A program made the position numbers and the translations under genes. From positions 1 through 10,662 of the forward strand of contig JAMCRB010000010.1 of the NCBI GenBank assembly GCA_023380435.1: 10,662 bases of DNA, in the 5' to 3' direction. Source of the stretch: Candidatus Parvarchaeota archaeon (GTDB taxonomy: Archaea; Nanobdellota; Nanobdellia; Parvarchaeales; Parvarchaeaceae). Positions 1-6,448 of this stretch are shown in pieces. The notes beneath the pieces are model-generated. The model ran no database searches. It had not been told where the DNA came from and saw nothing but the letters and a program-made list of their open reading frames with translations. The first letter of the stretch is position 1. Each line of letters starts with the position of its first letter.

Positions 1-122
1 AATTTAGATTTAAAACAGTTACTGCATATCGGTCTCGGCTTCCCGTTTTCCTTATAGTAGCTTCCCTTTATCTTGTTCAGAAAAGTAGTCTCTATCTCTT
101 TGCCGCAGACCGAGCATTTCAT
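1..122 (-). CDS. Small zinc-ribbon-like protein, 3'-truncated by window edge
   Basis: Forty codons are visible before the left edge, with no stop, so the gene continues outside the window. The start ATG overlaps the SRP54 stop by four bases (ATGA arrangement), which suggests translational coupling and membership of the same operon. The peptide begins MKCSVCGKE and carries two cysteine pairs, C3-x2-C6 and C33-x2-C36, separated by a basic stretch rich in Lys, Tyr and Gly. This is the pattern of a single structural zinc ribbon. I do not recognise a specific function. Small zinc ribbons next to SRP and ribosome genes are often nucleic-acid or ribosome associated, but that is inference from context only. 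The reading frame is supported by the cysteine pairing and the coupled start, not by a strong ribosome binding site. Confidence 0.6.
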   Translation of the reverse strand, partial: MKCSVCGKEIETTFLNKIKGSYYKENGKPRPICSNCFKSK

Positions 123-1432
123 AAATTCAGCCCAAACCTCTTAAGCAGGCTGGAGAACTGGCGATTCTTTGACATCTTCATAACGGTTTTCATCTTTCTG
201 TACTGCTCCAGAAGCTCTCTAACAGTCTCTTCAGACTGCCCGCTTCCTTTGGCTATCCTCGATATCCTGCTGGCGTCAATCGTGTTTGGTTGCTCCAGCT
301 CCTGTTTTGTCATAGAGTCCATTATAACGGTAAATTTCGGAAGGTTTACCTTCTGCTTCTCTATCATCTCCTTTTTGGATGCCGAACTGGTTATCCCGGG
401 CATCGCGTCAACTATGCTGTCTACTCCTCCGAGCTTATTCGCAGAAGCGTACTGATCATATAGGTCAAGCAGACTGAATTCGCCTTTTATCACGTTCTTT
501 ACGCTTTCTTCATTTACCTTTATGTTTTCTTCCTTTGCCTTCTCCAATATCGATTCAAGGCCATCGAGCCCGAGAAGCTTCGTAGCGAATTTCTTCGGAT
601 CGAACTCTTCAAATTCGTTTATTTTCTCACCCGTTCCGATGAATATCACCTTCGCGCCGCTCAGATAAGCAGCGGTAAGCGCTCCGCCGCCGTTTGCAGT
701 CCCATCGGTTTTTGTCAGTATTATACTGTTGATGTTCAGTATGTCGTGGAATTTCCTGACCTGTATCGACGCGTTCTGGCCAAGGTCAGCTGGTATGACT
801 AAGGTTATGTTGTTTGGCTGGAACGAGTCTCTTATATCCTTTATTTCCTTGACAAGCTCGTCGTCCAGCGCATCCCTCCCTGCGCTGTCGCCTATTATTA
901 TATCGTAGTTCTTGAAGTCTTTTGAAGCGTCTTTGATTATTTTGACTGGATCTTTGCCGCCCCCCGCAATCTTAACGTTTATCTGCTTGGAAAGCTGAGA
1001 CAACTGGTCGTAAGCCGCTGGCCTGAAGGTATCAAGGCCGAGAAGAAGCACGCGATACCCTCTTTTCTTGTAATAATTGGCAAGTTTTGCGGCAGTTGTC
1101 GTTTTACCCGATCCAAAAAGACCGACAAGCAGTATTTTATAAGGGACCGTATCAACGTTGATTTTCTGACCCTCTGAGCCGATTATCTCAACAAGGTTAT
1201 TGTATATTACGTCTACGACCCGCTCTTTGGTAACCAGGCCCTTTCCTTTTTTTGATTTGATGTCATCCCGTACTTTTTGGATAAATTTGTCGACTATTGT
1301 TGAATCTACGTCACCTTCTAGAAGGGCTGCTTTTATATCGGAAAGGACTTCCTCTACTTTTTCATTCCCCGTCGAGTTAAGCAGTTTTCTGACTCCTGCT
1401 TTAATACGGTCAGCTAATGAATCGAATGCCAT
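119..1432 (-). CDS. srp54: Signal recognition particle 54 kDa protein (SRP54/Ffh)
   Basis: This is the GTPase of the signal recognition particle. It binds signal sequences and 7S RNA and delivers ribosomes to FtsY at the membrane. At 437 residues it has the usual family length. The order is an N domain (about 1-90), a G domain (about 95-295) and an M domain (about 300-437). Visible motifs are the P-loop GLFGSGKT (104-111), DTFRPAA (134-140), DSAGR (182-186, where DTAGR is usual), TKTD (240-243, where TKLD is usual), GTGEK (266-270) and MPG (344-346). The RNA-binding helices of the M domain are marked by SRISRIAKGSG (388-398). The C-terminal M domain separates it from FtsY. It starts 23 bases after rpoK and ends in a four-base overlap with a small zinc-ribbon gene. 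No clear ribosome binding site precedes the ATG. Confidence 0.96.
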   Translation of the reverse strand: MAFDSLADRIKAGVRKLLNSTGNEKVEEVLSDIKAALLEGDVDSTIVDKFIQKVRDDIKSKKGKGLVTKERVVDVIYNNLVEIIGSEGQKINVDTVPYKILLVGLFGSGKTTTAAKLANYYKKRGYRVLLLGLDTFRPAAYDQLSQLSKQINVKIAGGGKDPVKIIKDASKDFKNYDIIIGDSAGRDALDDELVKEIKDIRDSFQPNNITLVIPADLGQNASIQVRKFHDILNINSIILTKTDGTANGGGALTAAYLSGAKVIFIGTGEKINEFEEFDPKKFATKLLGLDGLESILEKAKEENIKVNEESVKNVIKGEFSLLDLYDQYASANKLGGVDSIVDAMPGITSSASKKEMIEKQKVNLPKFTVIMDSMTKQELEQPNTIDASRISRIAKGSGQSEETVRELLEQYRKMKTVMKMSKNRQFSSLLKRFGLNL

Positions 1433-1455
1433 TATATAACAAGTCTAAGCTGGGA

Positions 1456-1629
1456 TTAATATCTTTTTACGGTTATCGGAAGCAGGCCTTTTTCCATCTC
1501 GCGTTTTGCTATGTCCATATACCTGTCTTCTTTTTTGTTTACTTTTACAAGGGCTGGAGCTCCCATTGCAAGCTGCAGGGCACGCGCACCTATCAATCTC
1601 GCAGCTTCAAATTTATTGTATTCTTCCAT
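1456..1629 (-). CDS. rpoK: DNA-directed RNA polymerase subunit K (RpoK, Rpb6 homologue)
   Basis: A 57-residue protein lies between rrp42 and srp54. It reads MEEYNKFEAARLIGARALQL at the start and ends GLLPITVKRY. The block FEAARLIGARALQLAMGAPAL (residues 7-27) is the signature of the Rpb6/RpoK/omega family, and the closing G-x-x-P-I-T-V-K-R motif also matches. The size is normal for archaeal RpoK (about 55-60 residues). The subunit helps to assemble and stabilise the RNA polymerase core around the largest subunit. Its ATG lies one base after the rrp42 stop codon, and srp54 follows 23 bases after its own stop, so it is almost certainly co-transcribed with the exosome genes. No good Shine-Dalgarno sequence is visible, so translation probably depends on coupling to rrp42. 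The gene is small enough to be missed by length-filtered gene calling. Confidence 0.93.
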   Translation of the reverse strand: MEEYNKFEAARLIGARALQLAMGAPALVKVNKKEDRYMDIAKREMEKGLLPITVKRY

Positions 1630-1630
1630 A

Positions 1631-2392
1631 TCAGCTTTTTATTTGTTTCATCAACATTTCATTTACTTCTTCTCTTAATTTAAATGCTGCATCTGCGCAG
1701 AAATCGACCTCTTCCGGCGTGAAAAAACCGCTTCCTCCTTTTTGTATGGAGTTTATCTTTTCGCCAACTGCTATTGTAAGGCGGCAGTCGGCCACATTTT
1801 CCTCGTCCGCATCCGGATCAAAGAATATCGTGTCGCCGATTTTTACAAAGGTGTGGCTGATTGGGAGTTTGGTCTTGTCAAGAGGCACCTCCTTGTAATC
1901 CTCCATGTTTTCTATTTTAAATTTTGCGTCCAAAAGGGCGCTTATGGCCGCTATATTTGCTGCGTCCATCAGGTTCCCGTCGTTGTTTACAGCGACGATG
2001 TCTATGTAAACGAAACCCGCTTTCTTTGCAGGTTCGATTATAAGGTTTGATAAGTCGATTATGTTGGACTCCCTTATGCCTCTGTCCGTAACACGGCCGA
2101 CTTCTACAGAGTAGGTTATCCTGTCGCTAGCATATTTGCTTGCAAGTTCAGAAGCCTCGAAATTTACTATAAGGCCGCCTTCATTTGGCCTGTCCTTGAA
2201 AGGCTCGCCGGGTAAGACTTTGACTCCTGCGATAACATCTGTTTTTCCTATCTTTACCCTGGCAGAACCGTCAGAGTGATTTATCACTTTATTTTTTATT
2301 TCGATCGGCCTCCTTTGCCCTGGCGACCTGCCGCTGAGGCGTATCTGCTTTGCCGCCAGATCCCTTATATATTCGTAATTTTCCAGAGTCAT
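1631..2392 (-). CDS. rrp42: Exosome complex subunit Rrp42 (non-catalytic RNase PH-like)
   Basis: Rrp42 pairs with Rrp41 to build the hexameric RNase PH ring of the archaeal exosome. It is structurally needed but does not carry the catalytic site. The 253-residue protein shows the Rrp42 features DGSARVKIGKTDVIAGVKV (41-59), VDRGIRES-type text as VTDRGIRESNIIDLSNL (101-117), AANIAAISALLDAKF (144-158) and DTIFFDPDADEENVADCRLT (187-206), which matches the usual DP-x-x-x-EE-x-VAD-x-RLT pattern. Length is close to normal (about 255-275). Its start overlaps the stop of the preceding FAU-1-like gene by four bases (ATGA), with an AAGGA-type ribosome binding site just upstream. rpoK begins one base after its stop codon. 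Confidence 0.95.
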   Translation of the reverse strand: MTLENYEYIRDLAAKQIRLSGRSPGQRRPIEIKNKVINHSDGSARVKIGKTDVIAGVKVLPGEPFKDRPNEGGLIVNFEASELASKYASDRITYSVEVGRVTDRGIRESNIIDLSNLIIEPAKKAGFVYIDIVAVNNDGNLMDAANIAAISALLDAKFKIENMEDYKEVPLDKTKLPISHTFVKIGDTIFFDPDADEENVADCRLTIAVGEKINSIQKGGSGFFTPEEVDFCADAAFKLREEVNEMLMKQIKS

Positions 2393-3705
2393 AATTCCTT
2401 CATTTTCTTCAGAGATTCGCTCAGAGATTCGAAAAACTCCTTGCTTATCTCCCCTTTGTCCGCTAGTTTCTTTATTCTATCTTCATTCTTTATGGCGACC
2501 TCGCCGTTTTCAAGCTTTGATGAAACATCCAGGGAGATGAACTTTGAGAATTTCGGGAATATCTCCGGTTTGAGGACCATCAGTTTTTCAGTTGATTCTC
2601 CCTTCTTTATCACGACAAAGTTATCTTCGACGTCTATGTGATAGGTCTTTTCGTCCCATCCACCGACTGAAGACATAGACAGCGATTTTACCTCGCCTTT
2701 CTCCATCTCTATGTCCCTTACTATGCCGTCCATCTTGAAAGTGGTACCATTTAATCTTGCAAAATTTAAGCGGTACATTTTATCCTTGACGGGACCGTAA
2801 CGCGCCAGTACACTTGAAATCTTTTCTATTATCTCCTGCTCGGAGTATTTGTCGAGCATCATCTCAGAAAGGTCAGTCAGTATCGTATAACCTGCAGATT
2901 TAAGGCTGTGGTGTCCGCGAACTGTAGGCATGACTGTCCCTCGTATCTCATCAAGTTTGTACTTGTCTTTCTTGCTTATAAGAACGAAGTATTTGTCAAG
3001 CCCTTGGTATATTACAGAAGGCTCATTGCATGATTCGAATTTTTCGCTTATCTGCTTCTCCTCCTCCTGCAGCTTCGACAACTCTTCCTTTAATACTTCA
3101 GGGTCCTTTTCCTCTGCTCCCTGCATCCATAATATGCCCCAATCTTTCAGATTAAGTCCTTTTGCGATGTCGTAAAGCTTATCCCTTCCTTCGCTTGAGT
3201 GCACTCCGCGGCTTATTTTTGTAAAACCGTTCTTTATCAGTATTACGTCGTCTCCGAATATTCTCAACTGATTGGACAGCATTATCTTCCCGTCGTAGCT
3301 TCCCTTGGCCTGTATAAGTATCTTAGAGCCAGGTTTTACATAACCCCAGAAGCTCTTCATGTCCAAAGTCCCCTCTTCTTCGTCGGGCAACGATATTATT
3401 ATTGACTGGGATTTTTGGTCCACGTTCTTTATTATTCCGCAGTATATCTTACCGACTTCCTCTTTGTAGAATATGCTGAACTTAAGGTGCTTTTTTAATG
3501 CATCTATTACCCCTTTGGCCCCGTTTCCAAAGACATAGACACCCTGCCTGGATTCTATGTCCTCCACCATTACATCCGGCCTATCATCTGATTTTATGTT
3601 AAAAGCCGACTTAATCGCCTCTGCAGGCTGCGTTATTTCTATCCCTGCATCCGTCAGGATTTTCGTCACCGCTGTAGAATAAACTCCCCTAACTTTTACT
3701 TTCAT
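2389..3705 (-). CDS. FAU-1-like RNA-binding protein / putative RNase E/G family ribonuclease with DUF402 domain
   Basis: The 438-residue protein resembles archaeal FAU-1, an AU-rich RNA-binding protein and probable ribonuclease (Pyrococcus FAU-1 is about 470 residues). The N-terminus KVKVRGVYSTAVTKILTDAG (2-21) matches the FAU-1 start. A beta-rich S1-like segment follows (about 84-150). Residues 164-197 (ISRGVHSSEGRDKLYDI ... GILWMQGAEE) correspond to the RNase E/G strand-helix region, but the usual Arg-Thr-Ala step is replaced by Met-Gln-Gly. A charged coiled-coil-like linker spans 198-226. The C-terminal part contains RGHHSLKSAG (263-272), consistent with the DUF402 region, and ends in a Lys-rich helix. 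The gene sits between rrp41 (17-base overlap) and rrp42 (4-base overlap) and has the clearest Shine-Dalgarno site of the cluster. A role with the exosome is inferred from position. The assignment rests on remembered family patterns. Confidence 0.78.
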   Translation of the reverse strand: MKVKVRGVYSTAVTKILTDAGIEITQPAEAIKSAFNIKSDDRPDVMVEDIESRQGVYVFGNGAKGVIDALKKHLKFSIFYKEEVGKIYCGIIKNVDQKSQSIIISLPDEEEGTLDMKSFWGYVKPGSKILIQAKGSYDGKIMLSNQLRIFGDDVILIKNGFTKISRGVHSSEGRDKLYDIAKGLNLKDWGILWMQGAEEKDPEVLKEELSKLQEEEKQISEKFESCNEPSVIYQGLDKYFVLISKKDKYKLDEIRGTVMPTVRGHHSLKSAGYTILTDLSEMMLDKYSEQEIIEKISSVLARYGPVKDKMYRLNFARLNGTTFKMDGIVRDIEMEKGEVKSLSMSSVGGWDEKTYHIDVEDNFVVIKKGESTEKLMVLKPEIFPKFSKFISLDVSSKLENGEVAIKNEDRIKKLADKGEISKEFFESLSESLKKMKEL

Positions 3706-4396
3706 TCAAAAACCTCCCCTTTAAAACAGATTTCTCAAGTTCGTATATCTTATTAGCTCCTACTTTGCCCATCTCTACTATCTTCTTAAGCTCTTCCTTC
3801 GTGACCTTGCCGTCTAGCTGCAAAAGCACGATCTCATTCTTGGAAGGCAGGAATGCGATTGGTACATCCGTTGCCCCTCCTTCATGGAAGTCTTCCTCTT
3901 CTTTTGTGAGATCTAGGCATATAGAGTCTCCTATCTTCCCTGCTGCAACAGCAGCCACCAGGTCGCGCATCGGCAAACCGGCGTCCGCGCACGCCATAGA
4001 AGCGGCCGTAAGGCTTGCACAGCGTGTGCCTGCATCCGCCTGAGTCACGTATACACGGATGGTTATCATTGAGCGCGGGAATTCCTCCAGAATTATCGCT
4101 CTGTTAAGAGCGTTGGTTATAACGTCACTGATCTCCATGTCCCTTCTGTCCATTCCTGGCTTAGCTCTATCCGGTACGGAGAATGGGAGCATGTCATATT
4201 TGCACATTATTATCCCTTTGTCTACTTTTTCAAAATGTTTAGGCTTTACTTCTTCAGGGCCGTACACCGCCGCTATTGCTTCCGTATTGCCTATCCTGAA
4301 CCTGGCACTGCCCTTTGCGTTTGGTATTATCCCAGTCTCAGCCTCCATCGGCCTTAATTCATCAAAACCGCGCTTATCAAACCTTTCTTCGTACAT
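3689..4396 (-). CDS. rrp41: Exosome complex catalytic subunit Rrp41
   Basis: Rrp41 is the phosphorolytic 3'-5' exoribonuclease subunit of the archaeal exosome. It works as a dimer with Rrp42 inside the hexameric ring. Family motifs are KRGFDELRPMEAE (8-20), GNTEAIAAVYGPEEV (36-50), the RNA-binding pair R84-R85 in MDRRDMEISDVI (82-93), QADAGTRCASLTAAS (119-133, phosphate-site region) and TDVPIAFLPS (176-185). Acidic residues D169 and D177 correspond to the active-site pair, but they stand eight residues apart where six is usual. At 235 residues it is slightly short, lacking an N-terminal extension seen in Sulfolobus. Its start overlaps the rrp4 stop region by 20 bases; a GGGGG run about ten bases upstream could serve as a ribosome binding site. 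The FAU-1-like gene overlaps its end by 17 bases. Confidence 0.95.
   Translation of the reverse strand: MYEERFDKRGFDELRPMEAETGIIPNAKGSARFRIGNTEAIAAVYGPEEVKPKHFEKVDKGIIMCKYDMLPFSVPDRAKPGMDRRDMEISDVITNALNRAIILEEFPRSMITIRVYVTQADAGTRCASLTAASMACADAGLPMRDLVAAVAAGKIGDSICLDLTKEEEDFHEGGATDVPIAFLPSKNEIVLLQLDGKVTKEELKKIVEMGKVGANKIYELEKSVLKGRFLNESKS
3713..3720 (-). promoter_or_regulatory. Strong ribosome binding site of the FAU-1-like gene
   Basis: On the minus strand this reads AGGGGAGG, ending seven bases before the ATG at 3703-3705. It lies inside the 3' end of rrp41, because the two genes overlap by 17 bases. It fixes the start at this ATG. It also implies independent ribosome loading on the FAU-1-like gene, whereas several neighbours have no recognisable site. 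Confidence 0.75.
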
Positions 4397-5048
4397 TTTC
4401 CAATAACCCCCTTACACTTTCCATTAAATTCTGGTTTGCGTGATTTTCGTCTATAAACTTCACGGCCGCAAGAGCCGCCGTCTTTCCATCATCCTGGCCG
4501 TTAACCCAGACCACGCCGTTCTGGCCCACCAGTATCTCGCAGCCAGTCATCTCTTTTATCATATTTATCATCGCGCCTTCTTTTCCTATAAGCCTTGGTA
4601 TCCTTGATATGTTTATCTTAGATATCATATTTGAATCGAGTTTGCCGTAATTTGATCCTCTCATCGAAATATCAGCGGAGTTGTTTGCGTATATTCTGAA
4701 AAGCCTGGCGTATATCAGGTCTCCCAGCTGAAGGTACTTATCCAGCTCGCCCAGCTCAGCCCTGAAATTAACGTCCCTGGAGTCAAGCCTCGTGTAATAA
4801 GGTGCGTCTATATCAACTACCCAGTACTTAGTGCTGACCTCGACTATCCTGCCTATTACATTGTCGCCTTCCATCGGCATGTATATACTGGTCATCGGAG
4901 ACACTGATACTCTGCCGTTGTAATTCTGCACCGTGCCCAAAAACTTTGAGAATACGTTGCTGCCCTCTGAATATGTACCTTCTCCACCGTTTCCGGAGTC
5001 GGATACGAGCATTCCTGGCGTAACTATTTCATAGTTCTTTATTTCCAT
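4377..5048 (-). CDS. rrp4: Exosome complex RNA-binding subunit Rrp4
   Basis: Rrp4 forms the RNA-binding cap that sits on the Rrp41-Rrp42 ring and feeds substrates into the pore. The 223-residue protein begins with the N-terminal domain, which includes VTPGMLV (9-15) and a Gly-rich stretch. An S1 domain follows (about 58-130: GDNVIGRIVEVSTKYWVVDI), then a KH domain (about 140-205) with the RNA-binding loop PRLIGKEGAMI (151-161; GKxG is the canonical loop). The S1 plus KH combination distinguishes Rrp4 from Csl4, which has a zinc ribbon instead. The gene begins two bases after the SBDS stop and overlaps rrp41 by 20 bases, giving a coupled exosome gene set. No clear ribosome binding site is seen. 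Confidence 0.95.
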   Translation of the reverse strand: MEIKNYEIVTPGMLVSDSGNGGEGTYSEGSNVFSKFLGTVQNYNGRVSVSPMTSIYMPMEGDNVIGRIVEVSTKYWVVDIDAPYYTRLDSRDVNFRAELGELDKYLQLGDLIYARLFRIYANNSADISMRGSNYGKLDSNMISKINISRIPRLIGKEGAMINMIKEMTGCEILVGQNGVVWVNGQDDGKTAALAAVKFIDENHANQNLMESVRGLLENVRRKV

Positions 5049-5050
5049 AA

Positions 5051-5725
5051 TTATGTTTTTTCAAATACTGCATTGCCGTGTGTCGCACTTTTTATTTTAT
5101 TCAAAAGTTCACTTTCGCTGCCGGCTTTGACTGAAAACGTGACGAGCAGTGCGTCATCGTTTCTTGTATTACTCTTAATGCTTGCCAGCCTTTTTAAATA
5201 TACCATTGCCTCGTTTGAGTACTGCAAAGGCACAGTTAGCCGGTACGAGAACTCGCCCATCCTTATTGGGAGTATCTTTTTCAGCTGCTCTAAAACCGCA
5301 GCTTCTTCCTCTTTCTCCGGTTTGTTTATGTCAAAATTGTGATGGACTTGCTGCATCGCGATCTCTATCCTCTGGCGAGGTATTGGAAGGTTTGTGTTCA
5401 TGTCTATCGCCATTGAAGCTACGGAGTCTATTATGCGATTCTTCAGCAAAGTCAGCTGTTTTTCCCTGTATGCTGTGCTAACCTGAACTTCGCCTTTCCT
5501 TATTATCTCGAGAGCTATCTTGTTAATATCATCCGTCCCGAACTGTTTTTCAAGGTTGCCCGCTACTTCACCCTTCTTTATGTCCTTGAAAACTTTGTCA
5601 ACCATCAAAGCAGACTGGGCATCCTGGCTTTTTCCCTGGCGTATCTCCATGGCCTTATCGCAGTCTACAAATATCTCGTAGTTTTTATCCTTTATTCGCA
5701 ATCTAGCTATGACTCTATCTACCAT
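5051..5725 (-). CDS. Ribosome maturation protein SBDS (Sdo1 homologue)
   Basis: SBDS proteins act in late maturation of the large ribosomal subunit. In eukaryotes they help to release eIF6 with an EF-2-like GTPase. This 224-residue protein has the three-domain layout. The N-terminal FYSH domain spans about 1-85 and contains VIARLRIKDKNYEIFVD (5-21), VDKVFKDIKKGEVA (42-55) and FGTDDINKIALEIIRKGEVQ (62-81). The central helical domain (about 90-160) contains NTNLPIPRQRIEIAM (110-124), and the C-terminal ferredoxin-like domain (about 160-224) contains YRLTVPLQYSNEAM. Length is near the archaeal norm (about 230). It begins 15 bases after the psmA stop and ends two bases before rrp4, the position it holds in the conserved archaeal exosome superoperon. 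No Shine-Dalgarno site is obvious. Confidence 0.94.
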   Translation of the reverse strand: MVDRVIARLRIKDKNYEIFVDCDKAMEIRQGKSQDAQSALMVDKVFKDIKKGEVAGNLEKQFGTDDINKIALEIIRKGEVQVSTAYREKQLTLLKNRIIDSVASMAIDMNTNLPIPRQRIEIAMQQVHHNFDINKPEKEEEAAVLEQLKKILPIRMGEFSYRLTVPLQYSNEAMVYLKRLASIKSNTRNDDALLVTFSVKAGSESELLNKIKSATHGNAVFEKT

Positions 5726-5740
5726 CTTAATTTTAAATCA

Positions 5741-6448
5741 TTACACGTATTTTGCTATCTCTTCCTTCGAAAGCTTACGGAAGCCGTCCTGGTCTATAAC
5801 CGCAACCTCAAATTTGTCGGAATCGGCCTTTCCTTCTTCTAGCTTTAAAGCCTTGATTCCCAGTTTGAGGAGGTTTTCTGTATCCATATCCGGCTTGTAT
5901 TCTTTCTCGAGGAATTTATTTATCGAATCTGAATTTCCGCCTATTGCTGCACCCTTATACTGGAAGAATGTTCCGCTTGGATCAAGCATAAACAGCACCG
6001 GTTTGCTGTCTTTGACTTCTCCAAAAAGTATGCTGACACCGTAAGGTCTGGCGCCACCGTATTGTGTGAGCGACTGCATCTCAGCGCTTATGCCCTTCAC
6101 TACCAGAGTTAAATCCGCTTCCTCGTTGTATGTGACCCGGAACTGCTGTGCGTTTACCTGCGCCTTTTCTATTAAAGTGCGGCCGTCTGCTATCATTCCG
6201 GCTATTGCAGCCCCTATGTGCTCGTCAATCTTGAATATCTTCTCTATGCTCTCCGGGACTATCAGCTTCTCTAGGTCATGCAGCTTCTTGTCTGCAACGA
6301 ATACTATGGAGTTCTTTCCGACAAGTCCGACTGCAGCGAAGCCTTGTGAAACTGTCCTTTTTGCGTATTCTACTTGAAGTATTCTTCCGTCGGGGTTGAA
6401 TAGAGTAATAGCTCGGTCATAACCCATCATATCACCAGGTGGTTCCAT
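5741..6448 (-). CDS. psmA: 20S proteasome alpha subunit
   Basis: Seven copies form each outer ring of the 20S proteasome. They gate substrate entry and dock the regulatory ATPase. The signature GYDRAITLFNPDGRILQVEYA (9-29) is the alpha-type N-terminal gate and helix H0, so this is not a beta subunit. Other matches are SIEKIFKID (67-75), where K70 aligns with Thermoplasma Lys66 in the ATPase-docking pocket, ADGRTLIEKAQ (87-97), TQYGGARPYGVSILFG (128-143) and DPSGTFFQYKGAAIGG (156-171). The 235-residue length is normal. The chosen start has a strong ribosome binding site and an N-terminal tail like that of Thermoplasma, and it overlaps pop5 by 17 bases. Alternative ATGs at codons 7 and 8 follow GGTGAT directly, too close for a good site. 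The beta subunit is not in the window. Confidence 0.97.
   Translation of the reverse strand: MEPPGDMMGYDRAITLFNPDGRILQVEYAKRTVSQGFAAVGLVGKNSIVFVADKKLHDLEKLIVPESIEKIFKIDEHIGAAIAGMIADGRTLIEKAQVNAQQFRVTYNEEADLTLVVKGISAEMQSLTQYGGARPYGVSILFGEVKDSKPVLFMLDPSGTFFQYKGAAIGGNSDSINKFLEKEYKPDMDTENLLKLGIKALKLEEGKADSDKFEVAVIDQDGFRKLSKEEIAKYV

Noticed and set aside
249..455. Plus-strand open frames across the window, for example here and at 4059-4406, 7558-8010 and 8143-8556
   Set aside because: They are antisense to well-recognised conserved genes, have no family motifs and composition typical of shadow frames.
119..1432. FtsY, the SRP receptor
   Set aside because: A C-terminal methionine-rich M domain with the SRISRIAKGSG motif is present and there is no acidic N-terminal A domain.
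1417..1898. Plus-strand open frames over the rrp42-srp54 junction
   Set aside because: They read antisense to rpoK and rrp42; the minus-strand RpoK signature explains the region.
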